From: Methanobacteriota archaeon
Lineage (GTDB): Archaea; Thermoplasmatota; Poseidoniia; Poseidoniales; Thalassarchaeaceae
Length of the DNA stretch: 45,876 nucleotides
Assembly (NCBI GenBank): GCA_002730095.1
Contig: PBZE01000047.1
Span: 1 to 45,876 of the forward strand
Direction of reading: 5' to 3'
The notes under the pieces were generated by a model. That model was not told the DNA's origin. It ran no database searches and saw nothing but the letters and a program-made list of their open reading frames with translations. This document shows, one piece after another, positions 1 to 6,818 of this stretch. Position 1 is the stretch's first letter. Every line of letters begins with the position of its first letter. A program made the translations under genes and the position numbers.

Positions 1-651
1 TATGTCGGTACAGGAATCGCTACCTTGATTGGAAACTCCCAGGTTATTATAGTGACACTGGTAAGCTGGAAGCTCCTAGGGGAGCGACCAAATAGATCCA
101 TTCTACTATCGTTGCCTGTTGTAATATTGGGACTTGCCTTGATTTCAGGAATATGGGATGGGGAGCCTTATGGTGAAGATCCAACAAGAGGGGTGATAGC
201 AGCAGTTTTGGCAGCTTTCTTCTACTCATCATTCCTGATTCTCTACAGGTATTCTAACAGGCAGATGGCTCCTGCTGCCAATGCCCAGCTCGATGCAACA
301 ATAGGCGCAACCATAGGACTTCTTTTACTCAATCTGATGCCACTGGAACCTCTGGGAGTCCAACAGATAGACTTCGAGATAACATGGCCAAGTCACGCTT
401 GGCTCCTAATCCTAGCCTTCACCTGTCAGGTAGCGGGTTGGATAGCAATCACATACGCGCTTCCGCGACTCCCCGGAGCCCATACCTCTTTTGCAGTTCT
501 TATTCAGCCCGTATTGACTATAATTTGGGGTATTTTCCTTCTTGATGAGTCTCCTTCTGCACAGCAGTCAGCTGGTATGATTCTAATTTTTGTAGCAATA
601 ATCGCAGTTACAATGTTTGGTGATGCTAAGGCGAAGCCTGAACCAGTTTAG
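1..651 (+). CDS. EamA/DMT-family transporter, 3' part (5' end outside window)
   Basis: This is the C-terminal part of a drug/metabolite-type integral membrane transporter. The reading frame is open from base 1, so the gene begins before the window; the TTG at 25 is only the first start-like codon inside it. About 216 residues are visible, with several hydrophobic segments. One spans visible residues around 40-50, one follows the GVIAAVLAAFFYSSFLILYR stretch, and three lie near the C-terminus, where the PRLPGAHTSFAVLIQPVLT and IFLLDESPSAQQSAGMILI stretches are typical of the second EamA repeat. The substrate cannot be told; EamA proteins export or import small metabolites. It converges on the MetAP gene, with a hairpin between them. 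Confidence 0.8.
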   Translation, partial: YVGTGIATLIGNSQVIIVTLVSWKLLGERPNRSILLSLPVVILGLALISGIWDGEPYGEDPTRGVIAAVLAAFFYSSFLILYRYSNRQMAPAANAQLDATIGATIGLLLLNLMPLEPLGVQQIDFEITWPSHAWLLILAFTCQVAGWIAITYALPRLPGAHTSFAVLIQPVLTIIWGIFLLDESPSAQQSAGMILIFVAIIAVTMFGDAKAKPEPV

Positions 652-767
652 GTGTACAGGGCGAGAGATAATTGCGAAGGGATGGGATGCACTCAGCGAG
701 AACCTATCGGCCCCGTACATAGAGTACTGGAGGTAGGGGATAGATAATCGTTGTCAGGAATAGAGGC

Positions 768-792
768 AAAAAGCGAGTTTTCTCGGCTTTTT
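768..792. terminator. Terminator-like hairpin between convergent genes
   Basis: An A-rich arm (768-777) and a T-rich arm (782-792) pair as AAAAAGC+GAG with CTC+GCTTTTT, with a TTTT loop and one bulged G at 785. It lies between the EamA gene ending at 651 and the MetAP gene ending at 797. The T-run on either strand could end both transcripts. The structure is read directly from the sequence; its terminator role is inferred. The rest of the gap, 652-767, shows no gene. Confidence 0.5.
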
Positions 793-796
793 CCAA

Positions 797-1810
797 TTAA
801 GATACAGATAGGATTTCTGCTCCGCCTTCCGCGACATATACAGTGTGCTCAAATTGCCCCACATTGCCCCCGTCTTGATCTTTCAACGCAGAATATACCT
901 CTAGGAACCTTATGGATGTCAACTTCTTCACAAGTTGCCCCCATTTCCTTCTTAGCGACTCTTCGTCTTCTTCAGGGAAAGGCTTCTCCAATAGGGGGAA
1001 AGCCCATCTCTCTGCGAAAGGTAGTGTGCTATAACGCTCCTCGATGTAATGAGCCAATCTCGCTCCTAATGGCTTCAGCTTTTTCTTTTCCAATGCGCGT
1101 CTAATCTTCACGTTACCAGTCACCCTAAGGATGTTAGAGGAATTGTGAGGGCTTACATTTTCTACCATTCCACTGCTACCTGTAGTATTGAATGGCTCTA
1201 CAGCGTATATGCCCCCCTCTTCTACTGAGCCCTTGAAACTGGGGTTATTCGCACCACAGGCATACATGGGAATGGACACTCCATCGTGAAGACTCCACCT
1301 CTCCATTTTGTGACCACATAGATTTGAAATTGGCATGAATCCGTAGTCCTTCGATACTTGTTCTGCGGCAGCCCCAACTACATGCCATGGAGTTCCAGGG
1401 TGCATCTTCTCAATCGCGGCATCTCTCGCTTCTCTGGCAGCCTTAATCTGATCAGTATGATTTCCCCCATTCCCCACTTCCAGAGTCATTGCGTTATCTC
1501 CCAATGCGCCTTTGATATGTACTCCAACATCCAGCTTAACCAAATCTCCCTTCTCGAAGACCATTTCTCTTTCCCATCCTTCCGGGGGGCTCAGTTGGGA
1601 ATTGGTTGTGTAATGTGCGGCGAAATCGTTTACTGATATGGTAACGGGAAATGCGGCTTGGCCTCCGTGCCTCCGTATGAACCTCTCAGCTGAATCAATT
1701 ACATCATTCCAGCTCTTTCCAGCCACAATCTCTCCCTTGATCCCCTCAAGGGTTCTTCTGGCCACATGCCCTGCATCCCTCCATTGCTTCAAATCCGATT
1801 CTTCGACCAA
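797..1810 (-). CDS. map: Methionine aminopeptidase, type II
   Basis: A cytoplasmic metalloprotease that removes the initiator methionine from nascent proteins. It has the M24 pita-bread fold signature with all expected metal ligands and catalytic residues: H66 (FAAHYTTN), D94 (KLDVGVH), D105 (GDNA), H167 (CGHKME), H175, E205 (AVEPFNTT) and E321 (QFEHTVYV). The insertion typical of type II (archaeal/eukaryotic) enzymes lies between H175 and E205. At 337 aa it is somewhat longer than the roughly 295 aa of many archaeal homologues. It is the last gene of a minus-strand operon; its start overlaps the end of the Sua5/YrdC gene by 22 bases, which suggests translational coupling. Confidence 0.93.
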   Translation of the reverse strand: MVEESDLKQWRDAGHVARRTLEGIKGEIVAGKSWNDVIDSAERFIRRHGGQAAFPVTISVNDFAAHYTTNSQLSPPEGWEREMVFEKGDLVKLDVGVHIKGALGDNAMTLEVGNGGNHTDQIKAAREARDAAIEKMHPGTPWHVVGAAAEQVSKDYGFMPISNLCGHKMERWSLHDGVSIPMYACGANNPSFKGSVEEGGIYAVEPFNTTGSSGMVENVSPHNSSNILRVTGNVKIRRALEKKKLKPLGARLAHYIEERYSTLPFAERWAFPLLEKPFPEEDEESLRRKWGQLVKKLTSIRFLEVYSALKDQDGGNVGQFEHTVYVAEGGAEILSVS

Positions 1811-2391
1811 TCAAAAACCTCCCTTTCTTTGACTAAACCTTCTCTGAGCACCTTCATTCCTGTGGCATCGGGTGTGCCAGTGGAGGATTGCCAAGATATC
1901 AAGGTACTGGGTATGCCGCCCCCACAAATACCGCTAACATAAGGGACACTAATATTCGAAGTAGAAAGAGAACGAGCAGCTTTGGATGTATCTAGGTAGG
2001 GGGCGCTACCAGATAAATTGGCACTGGTTGCTGTCAGAGGTCCAACCCTTTCGATAAGACTCACCGCCACTTCGTGAGACACCACTCTCAATGCCACTCT
2101 ATCTCCGCCAAGCCGACTATCAAGACTGCTCTTGGAGTCCAAGACTACGGTGATGGATCCCTTTGGAAAGAAATCCAATAAATCCTCCACTCCTTTGGGA
2201 ACGTAAGCAATTTCACGTGCCTGCTCTACACTAGAAACTCCCAGACTCACCGGTTGGTCCCTTCCTCTGCCCTTCAATGAATAAAGCAGATCAAGTGCAG
2301 AGCTCTCTGGTATACAACCAAGTGCGGGCTGGGTTGAGGTTGGATAGACTGCACAACCTCCTTGACTCAGGACAGATATTGCTTCTTCCAT
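1789..2391 (-). CDS. YrdC/Sua5-type threonylcarbamoyl-AMP synthase
   Basis: Predicted to make threonylcarbamoyl-AMP from threonine, bicarbonate and ATP, the first step of the universal t6A37 tRNA modification. At 200 aa it matches the YrdC catalytic domain alone, without the C-terminal Sua5 domain. Visible motifs are the basic KGRGRDQP at residues 40-47 and TATSANLSG in the middle of the protein. The normally conserved N-terminal PTET-YGL motif reads PTSTQPALGC here, a noticeable divergence. The gene sits five bases after the RDD membrane protein gene and overlaps map, so tRNA modification and N-terminal processing are co-transcribed. Confidence 0.82.
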   Translation of the reverse strand: MEEAISVLSQGGCAVYPTSTQPALGCIPESSALDLLYSLKGRGRDQPVSLGVSSVEQAREIAYVPKGVEDLLDFFPKGSITVVLDSKSSLDSRLGGDRVALRVVSHEVAVSLIERVGPLTATSANLSGSAPYLDTSKAARSLSTSNISVPYVSGICGGGIPSTLISWQSSTGTPDATGMKVLREGLVKEREVFDWSKNRI

Positions 2392-2396
2392 GGAAT

Positions 2397-2972
2397 CTAC
2401 CTGATATGACGTCTGTTGGCAGGCGGCAGCGAATAGGCGTGTGCCACGATCGAACCCACACTTAGATCTGTATTAGTCTGGTGGGTATGTCTCTGAAAAA
2501 TTCTAGCAACTTCATAGGCTCCGACGTAGATATTGACAACCGGGACTAGAAAAATAAGCTTTCTAAAAGCCCTTTTGTCCCACATCTCACTGGTCATCTC
2601 ACTCCCATCTTCAGCAACCACGGCCAGACCCATAGCCCTCTGTCCAAGAGATCTAGAGAACTTAATCCCCGTCAGCCTCCAATAGAGCCAATGTGATGCT
2701 AGTAAAACGAAACTGTACGCTAGCGAATGATGCGTCGATGATGTCCAAGTCTCCAGAATCCATACGTTCATCAGCTGAAAATTTGTAACTAGCATCAAAA
2801 TAGTAGATACTATCACTACATCTATTGCGTAAGAGGTCCCCCTCCTAGTAGCAGAAGCAAGTATTGTCCCCTCAGGAAGATTCCAGTGTTCAGAATTCTT
2901 CTCAGCTACTATTGCCCTTGCAATTGAGCCCCCTGAAGGGGATAGAGAAATTGGTGAATCGTGCTCTACCAT
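2397..2972 (-). CDS. RDD-family membrane protein
   Basis: A small integral membrane protein of 191 aa. The hallmark RDD arginine and aspartate lie in RRGTSYAID (R44, D51) at the start of the first membrane segment (about 46-66). A second segment follows at about 83-100, and the conserved SLGQRAMGLAVVAEDG loop comes next (about 108-124). A third hydrophobic stretch is near 138-150. RDD proteins are mostly uncharacterised; some have been linked to ion or cation homeostasis. No specific role can be given. It lies nine bases after the helicase gene and five before Sua5 in one operon. Confidence 0.75.
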   Translation of the reverse strand: MVEHDSPISLSPSGGSIARAIVAEKNSEHWNLPEGTILASATRRGTSYAIDVVIVSTILMLVTNFQLMNVWILETWTSSTHHSLAYSFVLLASHWLYWRLTGIKFSRSLGQRAMGLAVVAEDGSEMTSEMWDKRAFRKLIFLVPVVNIYVGAYEVARIFQRHTHQTNTDLSVGSIVAHAYSLPPANRRHIR

Positions 2973-2981
2973 TGCACTCCC

Positions 2982-4910
2982 TCATCCCATCCCGATGATG
3001 TGCCACGCCTCAAGGTTGTGTTTCCTAGCATGTTCAAGCCAAGCCGACCAATTATCATCTTCTCTCAATGTTGAAGGGTCTCCGATTACTATCAACCCTC
3101 TCTTTGCTCTGGTAAGTGCAACATTCAATCTTCTGGGATCAGAAAGGAATCCTACCCTGCCTTCCGAATTGGACCTCACACATGAGAAAATAATCACCTC
3201 CTTCTCCCTTCCTTGGTAACCGTCAACCGTCTTTACTTCCAAATTTGAGAGGGACTCTGGGAGAACGTCCCGAATCGCCCTAACCTGTGCAGCATATGGA
3301 GTAATGATGCCTATTTCATCCATACCAACCTCTCCGGCATTGATGATGTCTTCAACGATTTTAGCGACCCATGATGCCTCCGTTCTGTTTTCCTTGGAAG
3401 CACCGTCAGGCCCTGCCATCTCCCCTCCCTCTATGGGTAAGAATGCAATCGGCCTCTCCCAGTCAGGCCAAAGAATACCCGCAGGGGCGCTCCTCTCAGA
3501 TTCAGAAACTCCATCCTCCAACTTTCCCGAGTAGAATTGCTGGTTTGGAAATTCAGATATTCCCGGGTGCATACGGTACTGCTTAGACAACAAATGGGGA
3601 ATTACTCCCATGTCCATTACTCGTTCGAAAAGAGATCTCGACAACCCTCCCTCTGAAGACCTTCTTGAGATTACTGTGGGAGAGAGCTGCCTATGATCTC
3701 CGACTAGGACCACCTGTCTCGCTCCCCGTACTATTGGAACTAAGGTGGATGGCTCTGTAGCCTGAGTGGCCTCATCAATCAAAACCTGACTAAATCTTCT
3801 TCCATCCAAGATTTCGTGTCCAGAACCTATGCACGTGCAACAAAGAACCTGGGCCCTATCGAGGATATCATCTCTCATCTGCCCCTCGATTTTCCTCACT
3901 TCCTTCCACCCCCTACTCAGGTCTCTATGGGCGAGCCCCTTCTCCTTGCCACCTCTCATTCCCTTTATTTTCCGACCTAGTTTCTCATTAAGTTCTAGGT
4001 GATCAATCAGATCTTTCCTCAGAGGGTGTTTCTCCATAAGTGCGTCCATAGTCGCTTCCCTCAATCCCTCCCTCACCTTTACTGGCTGACCAAGCCTGAC
4101 TGCCCTCACCCCAAGTTGCAGTAAACCCTCGAGCAAATTATCAACTGCAACATTGGAGTCAGCAACCGCTAAAACTGTTCCAAAATCCTGCTGAGACCAC
4201 GCTTCGATTATTCTAACCGCTGTGTGTGTCTTCCCCGTTCCCGGAGGCCCCTGTATCAGTGTAAGCCTTTGCTGGACTGCTGCCATGGCCGCTTCTTTCT
4301 GCGAATTATTCATCGATGAGTCTAGAGTGAATCTTCTGCCCCTGGAGTTGCCGAGTTGGGGAGGAAGTGATGCAGTTCCCGGAGGATCATGAATAGAGCC
4401 AAGAATCAGGTCCCTAAGGGGAACTCCGCCCTCCTCTTGGAAAATCGAATTTAGAGCGTCTCTCATTCTGTCATATGCAACTCTATTTGCTCCTCTATCC
4501 ATTCTCCAAGAGTCCTTCCTCAGATCAGATGGGGTTTCATTAATTACAATCCTAATCGAATCCCTCCTCCTGTCACTGACTATTGCCTCAATCGGCTTTT
4601 CGGATAGTGGATCGCCCCTGCTAAGCATAACAATATCTCCCTGTCTGAACCTATGTTGTCCTAGATCAGACCTACTCCTCTTCCTTAGTTTCACTATCCT
4701 CTGATCAAAGAGCCATCCGTCTGGTTTCGCGACCAAGTCAAAAAGAGCTAATCCGTTGGAAACAAGCCTCTCCTTAGGCCAATCTCGAAGCCTTTTTTCA
4801 GTAGCAGAGAGCTCGTCGTCAAGCTCCCATCGAATTAATTTCTGATACAGCTCGTGATGATCCTGACTCCTCTTGAAGCGGGCCCTGCGCTCGTCGTCAT
4901 CCGTCTCCAC
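2982..4910 (-). CDS. SF1 helicase of the UPF1/IGHMBP2/DNA2 type
   Basis: A 642-aa superfamily 1B nucleic-acid helicase. Motif I is GPPGTGKT (221-228); further on are VLIDEATQATEP (motif II), VVLVGDHRQLSPTV (motif III), SKQYRMHP (motif IV), VKTVDGYQGREKEVIIFS (motif V) and LNVALTRAKRGLIVIGD (motif VI). The first 200 residues resemble the UPF1-like 1B beta-barrel and stalk region, with FRQGDIVMLSRGDP. Archaeal members of this group may act in RNA or DNA metabolism; the substrate is not evident. It is the first gene of the helicase-RDD-Sua5-MetAP operon and is divergent from the zinc-ribbon gene. Confidence 0.9.
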   Translation of the reverse strand: METDDDERRARFKRSQDHHELYQKLIRWELDDELSATEKRLRDWPKERLVSNGLALFDLVAKPDGWLFDQRIVKLRKRSRSDLGQHRFRQGDIVMLSRGDPLSEKPIEAIVSDRRRDSIRIVINETPSDLRKDSWRMDRGANRVAYDRMRDALNSIFQEEGGVPLRDLILGSIHDPPGTASLPPQLGNSRGRRFTLDSSMNNSQKEAAMAAVQQRLTLIQGPPGTGKTHTAVRIIEAWSQQDFGTVLAVADSNVAVDNLLEGLLQLGVRAVRLGQPVKVREGLREATMDALMEKHPLRKDLIDHLELNEKLGRKIKGMRGGKEKGLAHRDLSRGWKEVRKIEGQMRDDILDRAQVLCCTCIGSGHEILDGRRFSQVLIDEATQATEPSTLVPIVRGARQVVLVGDHRQLSPTVISRRSSEGGLSRSLFERVMDMGVIPHLLSKQYRMHPGISEFPNQQFYSGKLEDGVSESERSAPAGILWPDWERPIAFLPIEGGEMAGPDGASKENRTEASWVAKIVEDIINAGEVGMDEIGIITPYAAQVRAIRDVLPESLSNLEVKTVDGYQGREKEVIIFSCVRSNSEGRVGFLSDPRRLNVALTRAKRGLIVIGDPSTLREDDNWSAWLEHARKHNLEAWHIIGMG

Positions 4911-4946
4911 GCCATGTCGTATGAGAGCCCCCTCATCACCATTCCC

Positions 4947-4960
4947 TGAGATTTATCTCA
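4947..4960 (-). promoter_or_regulatory. Perfect 6-2-6 inverted repeat with TATA-like core
   Basis: TGAGAT-TT-ATCTCA is a perfect palindrome in the 137-base divergent region. On the minus strand it reads as a GATAAATC TATA-like core about 45 bases before the helicase ATG at 4910, a fitting distance for an archaeal promoter with a short leader. The repeat could also be an operator. Its function is inferred. Confidence 0.3.
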
Positions 4961-5047
4961 ATACTAGTGACAGACGGACTACTCATATCCCCGTGAGGAT
5001 TATACGATGTGTTTAGTGGAGGTGGATACTAGGGGGGGGATGCGTAG

Positions 5048-6121
5048 GTGTTTGATAGATTCAAATTTAATCGTAAGCCAGTGGAAAATACCATTGAATG
5101 CCCTCTTTGCCAAGAGAAGAATCCGGAAGGATCTGAAATTTGTTCTAGATGTTCTTACCAACTCAACCTAGCCTCTCATCAACAGGCCAGTAATGTCAAC
5201 AAAGAAGAGGCCACAGAACTATTCGACGAACTCCTCTCAGATTTTGAAGAGGATGAAGATGAGGAAGTAGTCGACTGGTCAAGAACAACATTCACCATGG
5301 ACGATGTAACTATCGATGTCAAACAGTATGGGAAAGACGAATCCGTGGTTACCAAGCAGAAGCCAAGCTTCGCTATGACAGTTGATGCCCCCGAACCAGT
5401 AGCAGAAGGAGAAGAAGATGAGGAGTACGAACTAACTCCTGATGATGCTCCAGAGTTCGTAACTAAGTTCGAAGTTCCCGAAGCAGAGGAGGAAAGATTG
5501 GAAGAGATATCAGTACAACAGGTGAATCTGGTTCTACCGACCTCAGAGCCACTTGAGGAAGTTGATGTAGTACCAGCAGAGCAGATACCAGAACCGATTC
5601 AAACGGAGCCTGTAGGGGAGAAAGAGGAAGAAGTTCCAGAGTCCCCTCTCGAGGGAATGGGAGACCTCCCGGAGCCCCAAGATTTACCCAGTCCACCAAT
5701 GGACCTCCCTCCCTTGATGGATGTCGAGATAGCCCCCCCAGAAGTCGATGAAGATCAAGAACCCATGCCAATACCTCCTCCTCCAGATTTATCGATGTTA
5801 GATTCAATCCCTGTCAGTGAGAAGAAAATCGAGAATTTCTGGCCATGGGCCCAACAGGAAGAATGGTCCGGACGAGACGTCGCCCGAAAGGTCAAGTCTG
5901 CTATGGAAGCGGCGAAATCAAAGAATATCGCTCAGGCTACCGTGATGTTAGACGAAGTCGGACCACATCTTGGGGATAGAACGAAGCTAGTATATCCTAT
6001 TGGAGCACTATTACAGAGGATGGGCAGGCCCCAAGCCGTTGACAGATTACTGGATGCTGCCATTCGGGTTCATCCAGAAGATGAATCAATATTGGCTGCA
6101 AAATCGAAGTTGAGGCCTTAA
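5048..6121 (+). CDS. Zinc-ribbon protein with long acidic/Pro-rich linker and TPR-like C-terminus
   Basis: A 357-aa protein starting at GTG. Residues about 15-40 contain a four-cysteine zinc ribbon of the form CPLC...CSRC. A very acidic and proline-rich low-complexity region (about 55-270) follows, with many E/D runs and PPPPD clusters. The C-terminal about 90 residues (WPWAQQEEWSGRDVARKVK onward) are helical and resemble a TPR-like pair of repeats (KNIAQATVMLDEV; RPQAVDRLLDAAIRVHPED). No catalytic motif is seen. I do not recognise a named family; the architecture suggests a cytoplasmic adaptor or scaffold. Confidence 0.7.
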   Translation: MFDRFKFNRKPVENTIECPLCQEKNPEGSEICSRCSYQLNLASHQQASNVNKEEATELFDELLSDFEEDEDEEVVDWSRTTFTMDDVTIDVKQYGKDESVVTKQKPSFAMTVDAPEPVAEGEEDEEYELTPDDAPEFVTKFEVPEAEEERLEEISVQQVNLVLPTSEPLEEVDVVPAEQIPEPIQTEPVGEKEEEVPESPLEGMGDLPEPQDLPSPPMDLPPLMDVEIAPPEVDEDQEPMPIPPPPDLSMLDSIPVSEKKIENFWPWAQQEEWSGRDVARKVKSAMEAAKSKNIAQATVMLDEVGPHLGDRTKLVYPIGALLQRMGRPQAVDRLLDAAIRVHPEDESILAAKSKLRP

Positions 6122-6154
6122 TCATAATCCGTAGGTATCATTCGATAGACTCCC

Positions 6155-6748
6155 GTGCGGAGCACCATGAGGCGAGCCACCAGTTCAATCAGGGTGGATG
6201 ATGACCTAGTCCTGAGACCGGCAACGAAATTACGTTCCGATGACATTGTCGAGGCCTTCGAGGAGACATGGCCCGAGGTAAATAGGGCGATGCCATGGAT
6301 TAATCCAGACAATAACCTATCCAATCAGATGTCCGAGTTTCTTTCTGAAACCGAGAGGATGGGCAGGGCCGGGCTACTACATCACTGGGTCATGATTAGG
6401 CCATGGGATAATTCCATCTTGGGACTCATTGGCTTCGATCGTGTAACCAGATCAGGCCAGGCAGATTGGAATCTGGGCTACTGGGTTAGAAGCTCAGAAC
6501 AGAATCATGGTATCGCCAGCAAGTCAATAGAGGCAGTACTAAGATGGATGGGAGAAATTGAGGAGGTTAGTATCGAGCTAAAGGTCGACCCGCTTAACAT
6601 ACCTGGAAAGAGTACTGTAGCAAAGATCGTCAATAAGTGGTCTGGAAGGAGATGCATAGAAGGCGACTCATCGATTACGGTAGCAGGGGCGCGTACCGTG
6701 CATGAATGCCACGTCGTTACTGTCGGCCCAAAAGGTCCGGTTAATTGA
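6155..6748 (+). CDS. GNAT-family N-acetyltransferase (RimJ/RimL-like)
   Basis: A 197-aa protein with the layout of a RimJ/RimL-type GNAT acetyltransferase, which moves an acetyl group from acetyl-CoA to an amine, often a protein N-terminus. Recognisable parts are LRPATKLRSDDIVEAFEETW near the N-terminus, GLIGFDRV followed by WNLGYWVRSSEQNHGIASKS (acetyl-CoA-binding region, about 100-135), and IELKVDPLNIPGKSTVAKI (the usual NxxS motif at about 150). The GTG at 6155 is used; an ATG at 6167 is an alternative. It begins 33 bases after the zinc-ribbon gene on the same strand. The substrate is unknown. Confidence 0.75.
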   Translation: MRSTMRRATSSIRVDDDLVLRPATKLRSDDIVEAFEETWPEVNRAMPWINPDNNLSNQMSEFLSETERMGRAGLLHHWVMIRPWDNSILGLIGFDRVTRSGQADWNLGYWVRSSEQNHGIASKSIEAVLRWMGEIEEVSIELKVDPLNIPGKSTVAKIVNKWSGRRCIEGDSSITVAGARTVHECHVVTVGPKGPVN

Positions 6749-6794
6749 GCACTATACAATCGAACATTGAATAAACAACCGCTACTCGGAAGTT

Positions 6795-6809
6795 TGCCCC
6801 AAAGGGGCA
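6795..6809 (+). promoter_or_regulatory. Hairpin abutting the aceE ribosome binding site
   Basis: TGCCCC-AAA-GGGGCA forms a perfect six-base-pair stem immediately before the AGGTGAT ribosome binding site (6809-6815) and the ATG at 6819. It would lie in the short 5' leader of aceE and could affect translation start. A possible TATA-like element (TGAATAAAC) is near 6767-6776. Any regulatory role is inferred. Confidence 0.3.
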
Positions 6810-6818
6810 GGTGATAGC

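Noticed and set aside
751-1104. Plus-strand ORF opposite the MetAP gene
   Set aside because: It is antisense to a well-supported metalloprotease with all ligands intact, and its translation has no recognisable features.
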